Part shown: piece after piece, positions 10,006-20,580 of the stretch
How positions within the stretch are numbered: position 1 is the stretch's first letter
Layout: each line of letters starts with the position of its first letter
Assembly (NCBI RefSeq): GCF_023159225.1
Contig: NC_063164.1
Span: 72,091,300-72,155,299 of the forward strand
DNA from: Perognathus longimembris pacificus
Taxonomy: Eukaryota > Chordata > Mammalia > Rodentia > Heteromyidae
DNA length: 64,000 nucleotides
Reading direction: 5' to 3'
The notes under the pieces: model-generated
Seen by the model: the letters and a program-made list of their open reading frames with translations, nothing else
The model's database searches: none
Told to the model about the DNA's origin: nothing
Translations under genes and position numbers: made by a program

Positions 10006-11048
10006 TACTCTTTACATTTGCAACAGTCTGCTCCCTTTAAGCTTTTGTCCTTTTGTGCAATTAGCTAAAGTCAGTTACAATGTGACATTCTCAATATAAA
10101 GAAATACATAGCCCTTGGCATTAGCTTATGTGGTATGTAGTTTCAAATCAAACAAATAAAATACATTATTTTTTATGTTTGGGTCTAAGACTATCATCTG
10201 ATTTTACCTCCAAACAGTATTTAAGGAATGATAAAACACAAAACTACAATGTGACTGAATAAAAATCCCTAAGCACTAAGCAGACAATATCTTTCATAGT
10301 CCTGCAACTAGCCCCATCTAGGCCTACATATGCAATCAAATAAGGAAGGAGAGAGTAGGAAAGGATTGGTTAAAGAGCTGTAAATCCGTTTGGCAATTTA
10401 CAAATCTGAGGCTTACTTACGGAAAAATCATACAGAAACTACAAAATCATACTGAAACTACAACATGTCACTGAGAATACATCCTAAATAGGTATGTAAC
10501 TGAACACCTTCTGTAAACCTCTGCTCTCTAGGAAAGATTAATAAAGTTCCAAAAATAAAGAAGTTGTTTCCCTTTCACATGTTATTGTTCTTGCCACTCC
10601 AGGAAAAGACAAGTCCAGAGAATTAGCTGTGGAAAAACTTACAAAGTGAATTATGTTTTCCATATAAAATACCTTTTAGTATAAACTAAAAAATAAGCAA
10701 TTACCAAAATAATACTATGTACATGAATGATTTTAGTCAGAAGCAAATTCTGGTATTGTACTTCCCTTCATTACATCAAGAAAACCTATCAAATAAGTAA
10801 ATGTACAAAGAATTTTATTACTTCAAGCAGTATTTTAGAATCCTTCACTATGTTAGTGTCAAATACCCAGAAACCTGCAGCCGATTATAAATAAATGAAT
10901 GTTAAGCAATTCTCAATACAACATATCTCTAATTTCTCCCAATGAGATTTGTAAATTTTTACCATCTTGAAATATATCTTTCATATTTAGATGATACACT
11001 TCAATGTATACTTAATCTGTTCATTTGTTTTAAAAATCACAAAGCACA
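10006..11048. other. No gene seen
   Basis: About 1 kb of unique AT-rich intron without recognisable repeats or exons. Confidence 0.5.
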
Positions 11049-11049
11049 T

Positions 11050-11264
11050 TTTTGTTGTTGTTGTTATTCTTGTTGTTGCCAGTCCCGGGGCTTGAACTCA
11101 GGGTCTGGGCACTGTCCCTGAGCATCCTTTACTCAAGCCTAACATTCTACCACTTGAGCCAGTGCCACTTCCAGCTTCTTCTGTTTATGTGGTACTGAGG
11201 TATTGAACCCAGGACTTCACACATGCTAGGCAAGCACTCTTCCACTGAGCCACATTCCCAGCCC
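11050..11264 (-). mobile_element. IDL-Geo SINE
   Basis: Minus-strand copy with a TTGTTGTTGTTG tail at the left, Geo half, and head ending CCACATTCCCAGCCC. Imperfect flanking repeat (AAAGCACA / AAAGAACA). Confidence 0.85.
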
Positions 11265-11531
11265 CAAAGAACACAAATTTTATAAAGTAATTTTATTCAA
11301 ACTTTATATATCTCTCCAGAAAGTGCTATCACATGGTCTTCTTTTTGAGTCATACAAAAGTATCCTAAAGGGAATAATCTTTACTTCCATTTAAACTGTT
11401 GGAGAAAAAATATAATGTAAAAGTCATATATAAAACTAGAAATGGTTTTCCAGTTAGAAGGATCTATTCACACGAGGCTAAAAATTGTCTTTATAATTAT
11501 TCTAAAGGTATATATTATGACCTATAAAAGT

Positions 11532-11985
11532 AACAACAGGTTGAACATGTCTAATCCGGAGAACAAAAATCAAATATGCTCTAAAAGTTTCTGGGTACAA
11601 ACGTAATTCCACAAGTGGGGAATTCAACATTTGACACCTCATGTGAAACACAGGTGCAGGACCAGATATCTCAGATGTCATGTTAAATCACTATAATCTC
11701 AGAAGTCATAAGGCTAAGGCAGGAGAGTACAAGTTCAAAACCAATGGGTGATACACAGTGAGATTCTGTCCAGAGAGAGGGAGGGAAGGAGGGAGGAAAG
11801 GAGGAAGCAAGAGAGGGAGGGCAGGTGGGCTAAAATATTGTATAAGATTACTGTTTGGCTATTTATATAATGAATTGTGTTTAGCCACTTCTCTAAGATA
11901 TCTCATTGAGTATATGTAAGTATTACAGAAATTAATAATTCAAGGTCCTACAAAACATTTTGGATAAGGGGCACTCAACCTGTAC
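11532..11985 (+). mobile_element. TcMar-Tigger-type DNA transposon remnant
   Basis: Inverted terminal repeats are visible: left CAGGTTGAACATGTCTAATC (11538) and right GGATAAGGGGCACTCAACCTG (ends about 11980). The inner arms carry the Tigger-like TGCTCTAAAAGTTT and AGATATCTCATTGAGTATAT blocks. The middle is interrupted by a B1-like SINE. Too short for a transposase; a non-autonomous relic. Confidence 0.75.
11670..11835 (+). mobile_element. B1-like SINE with purine-rich tail
   Basis: AATCACTATAATCTCAGAAG...GAGATTCTGTCC matches a worn B1 monomer. A GGGA/GGAA tail follows (11775-11825). Inserted inside the Tigger element. Confidence 0.6.
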
Positions 11986-11999
11986 TAATGCAAAATAAA

Positions 12000-13310
12000 A
12001 TAATTGGGAGACAGCTTTAAAATATGGCAGGCTCTATGAGGACTAAAGTATAAGGATGGCTGAGGAATAATATTTACAGAAACCTTCACTTTTACATACA
12101 CAAGTTAAAAATCTGATCATATGCTTATACTGAAAATTGAAAAACCAAGATGGGAGAGTATAGATAAATGCAGTAGGAATTTGAAGATAGTAGCTAAGAC
12201 CTCTCTCAGGGTATGAGCTTTTGTATAAGTTCAATCACCAGCACAGTATCATCAAAACCTGGCTCATGTAGAAGCTCAATAAATACACACTAAATCAATC
12301 GACCCACAAGGCCTAGAAGAGTTAGAAGAGAGAACACTTTGTGAACTAAGGGGAATCAGAGAAAGCTAAGGAAAGAAAGGTGAGAAGACCAAACCAACAG
12401 GGTTTTGAGTAATCAAGAGAATTTTCTAAGACTGCTCTAACGGACTGAAGCTAGAGTCCACGCACTTCCAGACTGACTATATTAAAAGGCCAAACAGATT
12501 GGTAAGACATTAAAATCATAAAAGTATTATTTTAAATATTAATCTAAAAACTATAAGTAAACTATATTGGAATGGGAATGAAAAACAAAACTCACAAAAC
12601 CACACTACACAACAAACAAAACCAATTTCTTTCTTACAATGCTTCAATATGAAGTTTTAAAGCTCCAAAGAAAATAGCAACTTAAATTGTAGAATTTCAT
12701 TTCGTAAAACAGGCAAGCACCCGTGCTTTCTTTACAACTTGCTTGTTTCTTAATTTATATGTAGATCTAGCTCAACACAAAAACACACATTTCTGTATTA
12801 ACAAAAATTTTAGAGAACCTTCTTTTTTATACTCTTCCCCAAATAGAGAAGATACTTTACACAGGATTGCTAAATAAGAGAGGCGAATGGGGGCAAGGGG
12901 AGTGTAAACACAATTAAAGTACTTTATGTACATGTATAAAAATGCCATAATGAAACTGTTTTGTATAATATACATTAATTTTTTTAAAAGTAAGAAAAAG
13001 ATATGCTAACATGCATTCGACTATTAAACTACTAAATAACAAAACAACCATTATAATGTTTTCCCAAAAATACCTAAAAGAAAAAAAAAGTCTTTGAAAA
13101 TCAGAGACACAAAGATATATAGGCAAAAAAAACCCCACAATTTGAAAGCATCAATATTGATGTCTTTTATCTTTAAAGGTAACTATTCTCGATGCTTAAT
13201 GAATGACTTGACATTTAAGTGTGACAAAATATACAGTTCAAGTTATTATTTGTTAGTCAGTACAGAACACAAATTTTATCATGAGCTACCAAAACACTTA
13301 ACTTTCCTGA
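12000..13310. other. No gene seen; one short L2/MIR-like scrap
   Basis: Unique AT-rich DNA. At 12236-12290 the words GCACAGTATCATC...GCTCAATAAATAC resemble the end of an L2/MIR element. The minus-strand frames here are chance. Confidence 0.45.
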
Positions 13311-13535
13311 ATAGAGGAAAAACAAATGGGAAAGAGATGGTAAGGAGAGACCGAGGGGAGGGGAAAGAAGACCAGAGGAAGAGGAGTGGAAAAGAAATGG
13401 AAAGGAGAAAGAGGAAAAGGGGAAAGGATAAGTAGAGGGAAAGGGATGAAGAGGGAGAGGAAGTAGGAAAGGAGGAGGGAGTGGGGAGGAAAGGGAAAAG
13501 GAAGGGGAAGGGGGAAAGGAAAGGAGGAAAAAGGC
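13311..13535. repeat. Long polypurine tract (G/A-rich)
   Basis: About 220 bases with almost only A and G on the plus strand (GGAAAG, GGGAGAGG and similar). Hence it is a continuous polypyrimidine tract in the ACVR2A pre-mRNA. It produces three overlapping artificial frames (Lys/Arg/Glu on plus, Phe/Pro/Ser on minus). Confidence 0.9.
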
Positions 13536-14105
13536 AAATCACAAAACTCCTCATCTTTCATTTAACAAAACAGTAAGTGGACTTACACTTAAATGTGTCC
13601 ATTTCTAAGACAAACCAAGAAAAGTCTGGCAAATTTTCATACACCAACTTCTCCATTTCTTTTTAATAATGAAAAAGGTTAAAGGCTAATAAAACTCTCA
13701 TACACTGCAGGTGAGATTGTAAATTAATGCTCCCACTATAGAAATCTGTATGGAGGTTTTTCAACATAAAACTAAAAACAAATCTACCATAGATCTGAAA
13801 AATGTAAGTCAGCATATAAACTAAATGCCTGTAGATCTCTATATTTACAGTAGCCCTACTCATAGTTGCTAATCCTTAGAATCAGCATATGTGTCCATCA
13901 GCCAATAAAAGGATAAAGAAAATCTGACATCTATAGACAACATATTTTTCAACCATTAAGAAAAATAAAATCCTGTTATTTGCAGGAAAATAAATAGAAC
14001 TAGAGATCAGCATGTTAATAAGAGAAATAAGCAAGACTGAGAAAGACAAATATCACATGGTTTCTCTCATATGGAGATTCTAGAACAAAAAGATTATAGA
14101 ATCCT

Positions 14106-14309
14106 GGTAGGTTAGAGTCTCATACCTATAATCCTAGCTACTCCCCAGGGTTGAGGTCTGAGGATCCCAATTTGAGGCAGCTTGAAGCCAGCAGAGGCAG
14201 GAAAGTCCATGGGACTCATCTCTAACTGCTGAAAAGCTAAAAGTGGAGCTGTGGCTCAAGTGGTAGAGCATGAGCCATGCCCAAATGCTGAATGTAGACC
14301 CTGGAACTG

Positions 14310-14376
<67 letters not shown>
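14106..14376 (+). mobile_element. B1/7SL-head + Geo SINE with (CA)33 tail
   Basis: Head ATACCTATAATCCTAGCTAC, Geo half with GTGGCTCAAGTGGTAGAGCA, then 66 bases of perfect CA at 14311-14376. Confidence 0.8.
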
Positions 14377-14380
<4 letters not shown>

Positions 14381-14387
14381 AATAGTT

Positions 14388-14595
14388 GGGAGCCAGTGGT
14401 TCAAACCTAGAATCCAAGTTGCTAAGGAGGCTGAGATCAGAGGATTATGGTTCAAAACCAGTCCAGGAAGAAGAGTTCAACAGACTCCAGCTCCAAAATA
14501 ACCTGCAAAAAGTTGTGCTGGAGACATGGTTCAGGTGGTAGAGTACCAGCTGTGAAGTAATCTATAAAAGATACAAAGACATTTTCAGAACCCAG
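14388..14595 (+). mobile_element. B1/7SL-head + Geo SINE, diverged
   Basis: GGGAGCCAGTGGTTCAAACC head, GGATTATGGTTCAAAACCAG, and a decayed Geo half (GGTTCAGGTGGTAGAGTACC). Confidence 0.65.
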
Positions 14596-14998
14596 AAGAA
14601 GAAAAGACAAAATAACATGAGGGTAAATCAGGACTATTTGGGGAAAGGAACTAATCTGAGGAAAGGTGTTATGATCAAAGTGGTTTATAGACATGCATGA
14701 AAATAAAATAATAAAAAAATATATTAAAATTTGAATTGTTTAAAAGGTGGGAGGAGATAAAAGATGGGCAATAGAGGAGCAAATTCCATCGAGGCACTTT
14801 ATATGCTTATATGGCAATATCATAATGGAACACTTCTGTACAATTAATACATCTATTAATAAAAACTAAACTTTAAAGCAGGAGAGGATAATAGTTAAGA
14901 TCTGTTTGGATTTTTACAATGTTAGGAAAAAGAGGTTTCCATTAAACACAGAACAAGAAAACACAAGAGCCTTCCCCTCCAGTACAAAGAGTCTATCG

Positions 14999-15202
14999 GG
15001 CTGGGAATATGGCCTAGTGGTAAAGTACTCGCCTCGTATACACGAAGCCCTGGGTTCGATTCCTCAGCACCACATATATAGAAAAAAGCCGGAAGTGGCA
15101 CTGTGGCTCAAGAGGTAGAGTGCTAGCCTTGAGCAAAAAGAAGCCAGGGACAGTGCTCAGGCCCTGAGTCCACGCCCCAGGACTGGCAACAAAAACAAAA
15201 CA
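14999..15202 (+). mobile_element. IDL-Geo SINE
   Basis: Complete copy with head GGGCTGGGAATATGGCCTAG, B box GGGTTCGATTCC, Geo half and CAAAAACAAAAC tail. Flanking repeat ACAAAGAGTCTA / ACAAAGAGGCTA. Confidence 0.9.
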
Positions 15203-15574
15203 AAGAGGCTACCCTTATAGATCCTCCTCTTGTAGCAAGAAGCTTTCAAGTCTATTTTATAACATGAAATCTTAAGAGACTATTTCACATAGAGTATTTT
15301 CTCCTCTTGAAATATATAGAGTTGGCTTACTATTTGCTAAATTCTTTTGACACCTGGGTTCCAAACAGAAATGCTGAAAAAGAGAGTAATTTTAAATTTT
15401 AGAACCTACTAACGTCATTCTGTGGAGAGAGGGGAGGGGAATGTGATGCTTAATTTTCAAAACAAGACACAGAAAGTAGAAAGCAAGAAACACAGTTACA
15501 AATCTTTAGAAACTTACAAAGCTCTACAAAGCCTATTCTAATTTTTCCTGTAAAGTAACAAGCTATATCTTCAA

Positions 15575-15708
15575 GGAAAGGATTCAGGAGTGTGATAGGG
15601 GAGGGGGAGATGAAATTGTTTGAAATACAGTATAAATGTGTGGAGATGTAACAATGAAACCCCCTACTTATAAATGATATTTACATAAGCCAATAAAAAT
15701 TATGAAAA
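15575..15708 (+). mobile_element. LINE-1 3' end fragment
   Basis: G-rich block GGGGAGGGGGAGATGAAATT, then CAATGAAACCCCCTACTTAT and AATAAAAATT, like other LINE-1 ends in the window. Confidence 0.5.
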
Positions 15709-15709
15709 C

Positions 15710-15908
15710 AGGCTAGGAATGTGGCTTAGTGGTAGAGTTGCTTGCCAAGCATGAACGAAGCCCTGGGTTCGATTCCTCAACACCACATAAACTGAAAAGG
15801 CCAGAAGTGGCACTGTGGCTCAAGAGGTAGAGTGCTAGCCTTGAGCAAAAAGAAGCCAGGGACAGTGTTCAGGCCCCGAGTCCAAGACCCAAGACTGGCA
15901 AAAAATAA
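15710..15908 (+). mobile_element. IDL-Geo SINE
   Basis: GGCTAGGAATGTGGCTTAGT head, GGGTTCGATTCC B box, Geo half with GTGGCTCAAGAGGTAGAGTG, and a short A-rich tail. Very similar to the copy at 14999. Confidence 0.9.
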
Positions 15909-15929
15909 AAATTACTACTTTCAACATCC

Positions 15930-16312
15930 CATGTGTATCTGTAGTTTCTACTATTGATGATGTTTGTGTATCACCTTCTTGTGATTGTATCTACACTATC
16001 TCTGTAATCTTATCTGAGTGTATGGGAAACAGTGTGTACTGGTATTAGAATTAGGAAATTCAAAGGGAATACCAAAATTGAGAGACAAAGGGTAAAATAC
16101 GAGAAACAACAACAAAAGCAATACTTGCAAAACTGTTTGGTGTACGTGAACTGAACACCTCAGGGGGGGACAGGGGGAGGGGGGAGGGGGGTATGAGGGA
16201 CAAGGTAACAAACAGTACAAGAAATGTATCCAATGCCTAACGTGTGAAACTGTAACTTCTCTGTACATCAGTTTTATAATAAAAACTTAAAAAAATAAAA
16301 TAAAACAGACAC
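15930..16312 (+). mobile_element. LINE-1 3' UTR-like repeat
   Basis: It ends in TGTAACTTCTCTGTACATCA, GTTTTATAATAAAAAC and an A-rich tail, and contains a G-rich patch (GGGGGAGGGGGGAGGGGGG, 16164-16190). The end resembles that of the insertion at 7148-7405. The exact family is not assigned. Confidence 0.5.
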
Positions 16313-16497
16313 CTAAAGGTTTTTTTTAAAAGGCAGGAATGATTTTATTGAAAAGAAAATGCAGAATCAAAGGGACCAGCAAATTTCCAGATGTTTCTAA
16401 TGTAATCTAAAAGAAGAAAAAATAAAAACATTAATGACTCTCTAAAAGATTTTTGCTTCTTAGAATATGACTAACAAAATCAAAAGAATGAAATATT

Positions 16498-16690
16498 GCC
16501 AGGTACCAGTAGCTCACACCTGTAACCAGCTACTAAGGTGGCTGAAGATACAATGATCACAGTTCAAAGCTAGCACAAGCAGACAAGCTGTGACTCTTAT
16601 CTCCAATTATCCAGCAAAAAAGCTGGTAACTAGGAAGTGATTCAAATGATAGAGTAACGGCCTTAAGAAAGAAAGCAAGCAAGAACTATT
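16498..16690 (+). mobile_element. B1/7SL-head + Geo SINE
   Basis: GGTACCAGTAGCTCACACCT head, TCTCCAATTATCCAGC linker, and a short Geo half ending in an AAGAAAGAAAGCAAGC tail directly before the SKA2 retrocopy. Confidence 0.7.
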
Positions 16691-16694
16691 CAAC

Positions 16695-17015
16695 ATGGAG
16701 GCAGAGGTTGATAAGCTGGAACTGATGTTCCAGAAAGCTGATTCTGATCTGGATTACATTCAGTAGAGGCTGAAATATGAAATCAAAGCTAATCACCCTG
16801 ATTCAGCAGGCAAGAAAAATCCAGTTGCACTTTTAAAGGAATTAACAGCCTTAAAGTCTTGATATCAGACCTTGTATGCACGTTTTTAAACCAGTTGTTG
16901 AGCAAAAGAGACTAAGAACCGCATTCAAAAGCATACAGACCTGGAGTTGTCACCACTGACTGTAGAAGAGAAGACTGTGACAGAGCAATTAAAATCTCAC
17001 ATGCCAGATATATGA
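16695..17015 (+). pseudogene. SKA2P: Processed pseudogene of SKA2 (spindle and kinetochore associated 2)
   Basis: SKA2 is a small coiled-coil subunit of the SKA complex that couples kinetochores to microtubules. Starting at ATG 16695 the frame reads [20 protein letters not shown], which is the SKA2 N-terminus. The copy is dead. TAG replaces codon 24 (16764-16766), TGA occupies codon 56 (16860-16862), one extra T shifts the frame in the RFKP region near 16885, and an internal segment before the C-terminal part is deleted or scrambled. The C-terminal region returns in another frame ([14 protein letters not shown] ... HMPDI) and ends with TGA at 17013-17015. There are no introns, so it is a retrocopy. 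It lies antisense to ACVR2A, directly behind a SINE ending near 16690. The downstream AT-rich DNA may be its old 3' UTR. Confidence 0.9.
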
Positions 17016-17188
17016 TGAAACGAAATTTAAAAAGAGAACTCTAGAAGAGATAATTCTACAGCAAGATGACTGGAGGTGGAGCATTTGTAAAAGAGTAGAA
17101 GTTTGGCTTGAATGTTTAACAGTAAGGTTTCATAATAAGAGGAGAGTGTAAGAAAGGCAGGTGTTCTAAGGAATGAATTTCAACCAAA

Positions 17189-17238
17189 ACACACACACAC
17201 ACACACACACACGTGTGCGTGCATGCATGTGTGCGAGC
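17189..17238. repeat. (CA)n followed by GT/GC alternating tract
   Basis: About 24 bases of CA, then CGTGTGCGTGCATGCATGTG. Alternating purine-pyrimidine, so it could form Z-DNA. Confidence 0.8.
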
Positions 17239-17305
17239 ACAAAGTTTTGTAATTTCAAGTAAAGAAGTCCTCTTGTAATAGTCTTTTCCATCTGTCTTCC
17301 CTTCC

Positions 17306-17545
17306 CCTTGGTTGTGGGGCTTGAACTTCAACTCAGGGCCTGGTCACTGTCCCTGAACTTCTTTTTGCTCAAGGCTAGTACTCTACCACTTTGAGCCACA
17401 GCGCCACTTTTGGTTTTCTGTTAGTTAACTGGAAATAAGACCTCACAGACTTTCCTACCCAGGTTGTCTTTGAACCTCAATCCTCAGATCTCAGCCTCTT
17501 GAGGAGCTAGGATTTCAAGAGTAAGTCACCAGCACCCTGCTTGTT
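17306..17545 (-). mobile_element. B1/7SL-head + Geo SINE
   Basis: Minus-strand copy: Geo half at left (GTACTCTACCACTTTGAGCC), GTTAGTTAACTGGAAATAAG linker, and head CTCAGCCTCTTGAGGAGCTA. Confidence 0.8.
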
Positions 17546-18108
17546 TTCTTTTTATATAGCTGGGAAAATGTAGATTCTGACTGATGTAAAAGAATGTTTA
17601 AATACATTTCAGTCAATGTGTAAAAATGATTTAAAAATTAAAATGTAGGCAAAGTATTTGTATTATATATTTCACATACACACATGTGTATAATTTTATC
17701 TATGTAACTGCTGATTGCAGATGGTGATACATTATTGTGACCACTCAAAACACAGTTGATATAATAAATTGGCTTTGTGTGATAAAAAAGAAAAAGCTAA
17801 ACAAGTGCAAGGCCCTGAGTTCAAGACCCAGTACCAACATATACATACACACAGACACAGAGAGACACAGATACACACACACACCAAGTTTTTTAACTGA
17901 ATGGTATGTTACCATTCGAAATATTTCCTCTTATCAACTTATTATTGACAGGCAATATGGATATGACAGAAAGTAAGCAAACTTTTTATTAAAAGCATTC
18001 ACACTAGCTATAAAGGCACTATGCACTTATGTTTGTATTGTTAGCAAATAAGACAATAAAATCATGAAATAATGTTATCTAACCTGTCAAGTAAGAATTT
18101 ATAATAGG
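17546..18108. other. No gene seen
   Basis: AT-rich DNA, possibly including the tail of the SKA2 retrocopy. A Geo-like scrap with a CA tract lies at about 17795-17885 (GGCCCTGAGTTCAAGACCCA). Confidence 0.45.
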
Positions 18109-18305
18109 GGCTGGGGATATGGCCTAGTGGCAAGAGTGCTTGCCTTGTATACATGAGGCCCTGGGTTCAATTCTCCAGCACCACATATACAGAAAATGGC
18201 CAGAAGTGGCGCTGTGGCTCAAGTGGCAGAGTGCTAGCCTTGAGCAAGGGACAGTGCTCAGGCCCTGAGTCCAAGCCCCAGGACTGGCCAAAAAAAAAAA
18301 AAAAA
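18109..18305 (+). mobile_element. IDL-Geo SINE, young-looking
   Basis: GGGGCTGGGGATATGGCCTA head, full Geo half (it lacks the AAAAAGAAGCC segment after TTGAGC) and a clean A tail. Flanking repeat AAGAATTTATAATAG on both sides, perfect. Confidence 0.92.
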
Positions 18306-18569
18306 GAATTTATAATAGAAGCCAAAAAAAACACAATCAGATCAAAGATATACACTAAAAGTAATAAAAATAGAAAAATCTAAGTCTTTTTTATTTTTTC
18401 TTTTTAAAGATGGTTCTTGGAGTAAGAAGTCATGTTATTACAAGTCACCAGTCTCCCTCTTTGGACTATCTATAGGCAGTAGGTCACATTCTTAACTGAT
18501 TTCCATTTTATCCCATTCAACCAGCTTATCATCCAGAAGTGAGACAAATACTTTAGTCAACCAAACAAA

Positions 18570-18760
18570 ATTAAGCCACTCCCTCAACTCAAAGGCACTC
18601 AATGGCTTCCCACGGCCTTTGGCCTTAAAATCAAAATCATCCTGCCTCAGCAGTATTTGAATTACAGGTTTTTCCAACTGTTGCCAGAAAACAAAATGTT
18701 TAAAACTCATAAAACCCCCAAGTTGGCTCTTCAAGATCAATTTACACCAGAAAAATCAAC
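18570..18760 (+). mobile_element. L2 remnant
   Basis: CACTCAATGGCTTCCCACGG...AAAATCAAAATCATCC follows the L2 ORF2 block that reads as TGGCTCCCCATTGCCCTCAG in conserved copies. Confidence 0.5.
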
Positions 18761-18879
18761 TTCTTCAGATATTACAGTCCCTCTGATTAGGATACATTGT
18801 CACACTCTCTATCCATAATGATTTTTAACATATACAAAAAAGGAAATGGAGTAAAATACTAAGAAAATGTTTGAAAAAG

Positions 18880-19140
18880 TTTGCTATGTTTAGAATGTTT
18901 ACCCTTCCAAAGCTTCTATTGGAATTTAATTGCCAACGTAAAGTATTAGGAAATGAAGCTTAGTGGATAATGGATGGTGTGCATTAATGAATTAATAATA
19001 GCATTAATGGGTTAATGTAGAAGGTACACAGCAGATTCTGGCAGGTTGATTTTGGACTTTCTAGGTTCCCTAACTATGAAAGAATAAAGTTATTTCCTTT
19101 TATCAATTACTCAATTGCAAAATGGGCCAAGACAAAACTG
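18880..19140 (+). mobile_element. MaLR-type LTR remnant
   Basis: Order of blocks (GAATGTTTACCCTTCCAAAG, TTGGAATTTAATTGCCAACG, ... GGGTTAATGTAGAAGG ... AGAATAAAGTTATTTCC) follows an MLT/MST-like LTR. No internal region. Confidence 0.45.
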
Positions 19141-19419
19141 AAGAAAAGCTACCAGTTTATAAAATTAAACAATAAAAATATCGCCTCAATTTTGCAGAGC
19201 TCTTCAACCACTAAGACCTGACTTCATTAGTAATTTCAAAATACATATATTTACTATCTTCGCTACTACCACGAAAAACAACTATATTCACCCTCTCACA
19301 CAAATCCTCTCCCTTAGTCATCTCCCTTCATGTACAACCCTGCAAAAGAGAAAGTGTTTTACATTTCTTTCCTTCATTTTTGAGGTCTAGATTCCACATA
19401 TTTGAGAAACCATGCAACA

Positions 19420-20020
19420 ATTCTCTTCTTTTTTATTTAACATACTGATCTCCAGTGTCATTTGTTTTCCTGAAATAAAATAATTGTTTTTCTTTGGTGG
19501 TGATGGTGGTGGTGGTTGTTACCAGTTCTGGGGCTTGAACTCTGGGCTTGGGCCCCTGAGCTTCTTTGTGCTCATGGCTAATGCTCTACCACTTGAGCCA
19601 CAGTGCCACTTAGGGCTTTTTCTGAGTAGTTTACTGGAGATAAAAGTCTCATAGACTTTTCTGCCTCGGCTGGCTGGCTTCATACCATAATCCTCAGGTC
19701 TCAGCCTTCTAGGTAGCTGTGATTACAGGCTTGAGCCACAGGCCCATGGCTACAACTGATTTTCTTAATGGATATAATAATACTCCTTTGTGTACATACG
19801 CCACTTTTCTTTATCCATTCAGCAACTGATGAACACCTATTTGATCCCATGTTTTGGCTATCATGAATAGTACTGCTATAAACATGGATGTGCAACCATC
19901 TTAATTGTAAACTTACATTTCTTCAGATAGATGCTCAGGAGTAGTACAACAGGATCATATGGTACTTCTATCTTTTGTTTTTAAAGGAACCTCTATACTG
20001 GTTTATAGGGGAAGTCCCAT
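19420..20020 (-). mobile_element. LINE-1 3' region remnant, split by a SINE
   Basis: Minus-orientation LINE-1: TTTATCCATTCAGCAACTGATG, TTGGCTATCATGAATAGTACTG, ATAAACATGGATGTGC and ATCATATGGTACTTCTATC are the reverse of the common L1 3' block. A 7SL-Geo SINE is inserted at about 19492-19747. Confidence 0.75.
19492..19747 (-). mobile_element. B1/7SL-head + Geo SINE
   Basis: GGTGGTGATGGTGGTGG tail side, Geo half (GCTCTACCACTTGAGCCACA), and head ending TTGAGCCACAGGCCC. Inserted in the LINE-1 remnant. Confidence 0.8.
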
Positions 20021-20490
20021 AAATCTATCTTTCTGAAAACCTCCCTAAATCACAGCAACACAAACATGTATCCTTTCCCCAAGAACTTCTGCATATCTGA
20101 ATCTAGTTGTACATGGCTTCTAGCCTCTTGCTTGTTAAAAAAGTTAATCATGTAACACCTGACTTTTGTAAATGTTATCTGACACTTTTCAACAATTACC
20201 AAAATTGCCTTAGATATTGGCTTATCCAAATACTATAAAAAAGAAGCAACAAAAAAAGAAATCAGATGAACATGACTTTTACTTGGTTTTTATTCAAGGT
20301 ATGTTTATTGGAAATCTTTCATGTTTAGACTTTTAAGACATTTCCTCCAAACCCAGCTTTATTATTTGCCTTCTAAACCAAAAGAAAATCATGTCCAGTA
20401 CTTTGTGTTGTTACATTAATATTGACCAAAAAATAGGCAATTTTCTTCTATGCTAATTACCACAAAATCATTTTAATAGTATCCAAAAGA
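20021..20490. other. No gene seen
   Basis: Unique AT-rich intron. Confidence 0.5.
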
Positions 20491-20580
20491 TTTTTCTTTC
20501 TACAATTTGAACAATGTACATTTTATTCTGATTTTTCTTTCTGCAATTTGAACAATGGACGATTTATTCTTATTTTTCTG
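20491..20580. repeat. 41-bp tandem duplication
   Basis: Two head-to-tail copies (20491-20531 and 20532-20572), each starting TTTTTCTTTCT and containing CAATTTGAACAATG, with a few mismatches; the first bases of a third copy follow. Confidence 0.85.

Larger units (their letters stand above)
13655..14870 (+). mobile_element. LINE-1 distal ORF2/3' UTR remnant, split by two SINEs
   Basis: The block with TATGGAGGTTTTTCAACATA...AAACTAAAAACA, GTGTCCATCAGCCAATAAAAGGATAAAG and CACATGGTTTCTCTCATATGG is the classic mammalian LINE-1 3' region. It continues after the SINEs to TTCTGTACAATTAATACATC and an A-rich end near 14868. No intact ORF. Confidence 0.75.

Noticed and set aside
13279..13561. Phe/Pro/Ser-rich frames resembling membrane proteins
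   Set aside because: Antisense of the polypurine tract; no gene.
15930..16312. Possible endogenous retrovirus end
   Set aside because: It shows an A-rich tail and a 3' block shared with another LINE-1-like insertion, with no LTR inverted ends (TG...CA) or primer-binding site seen.
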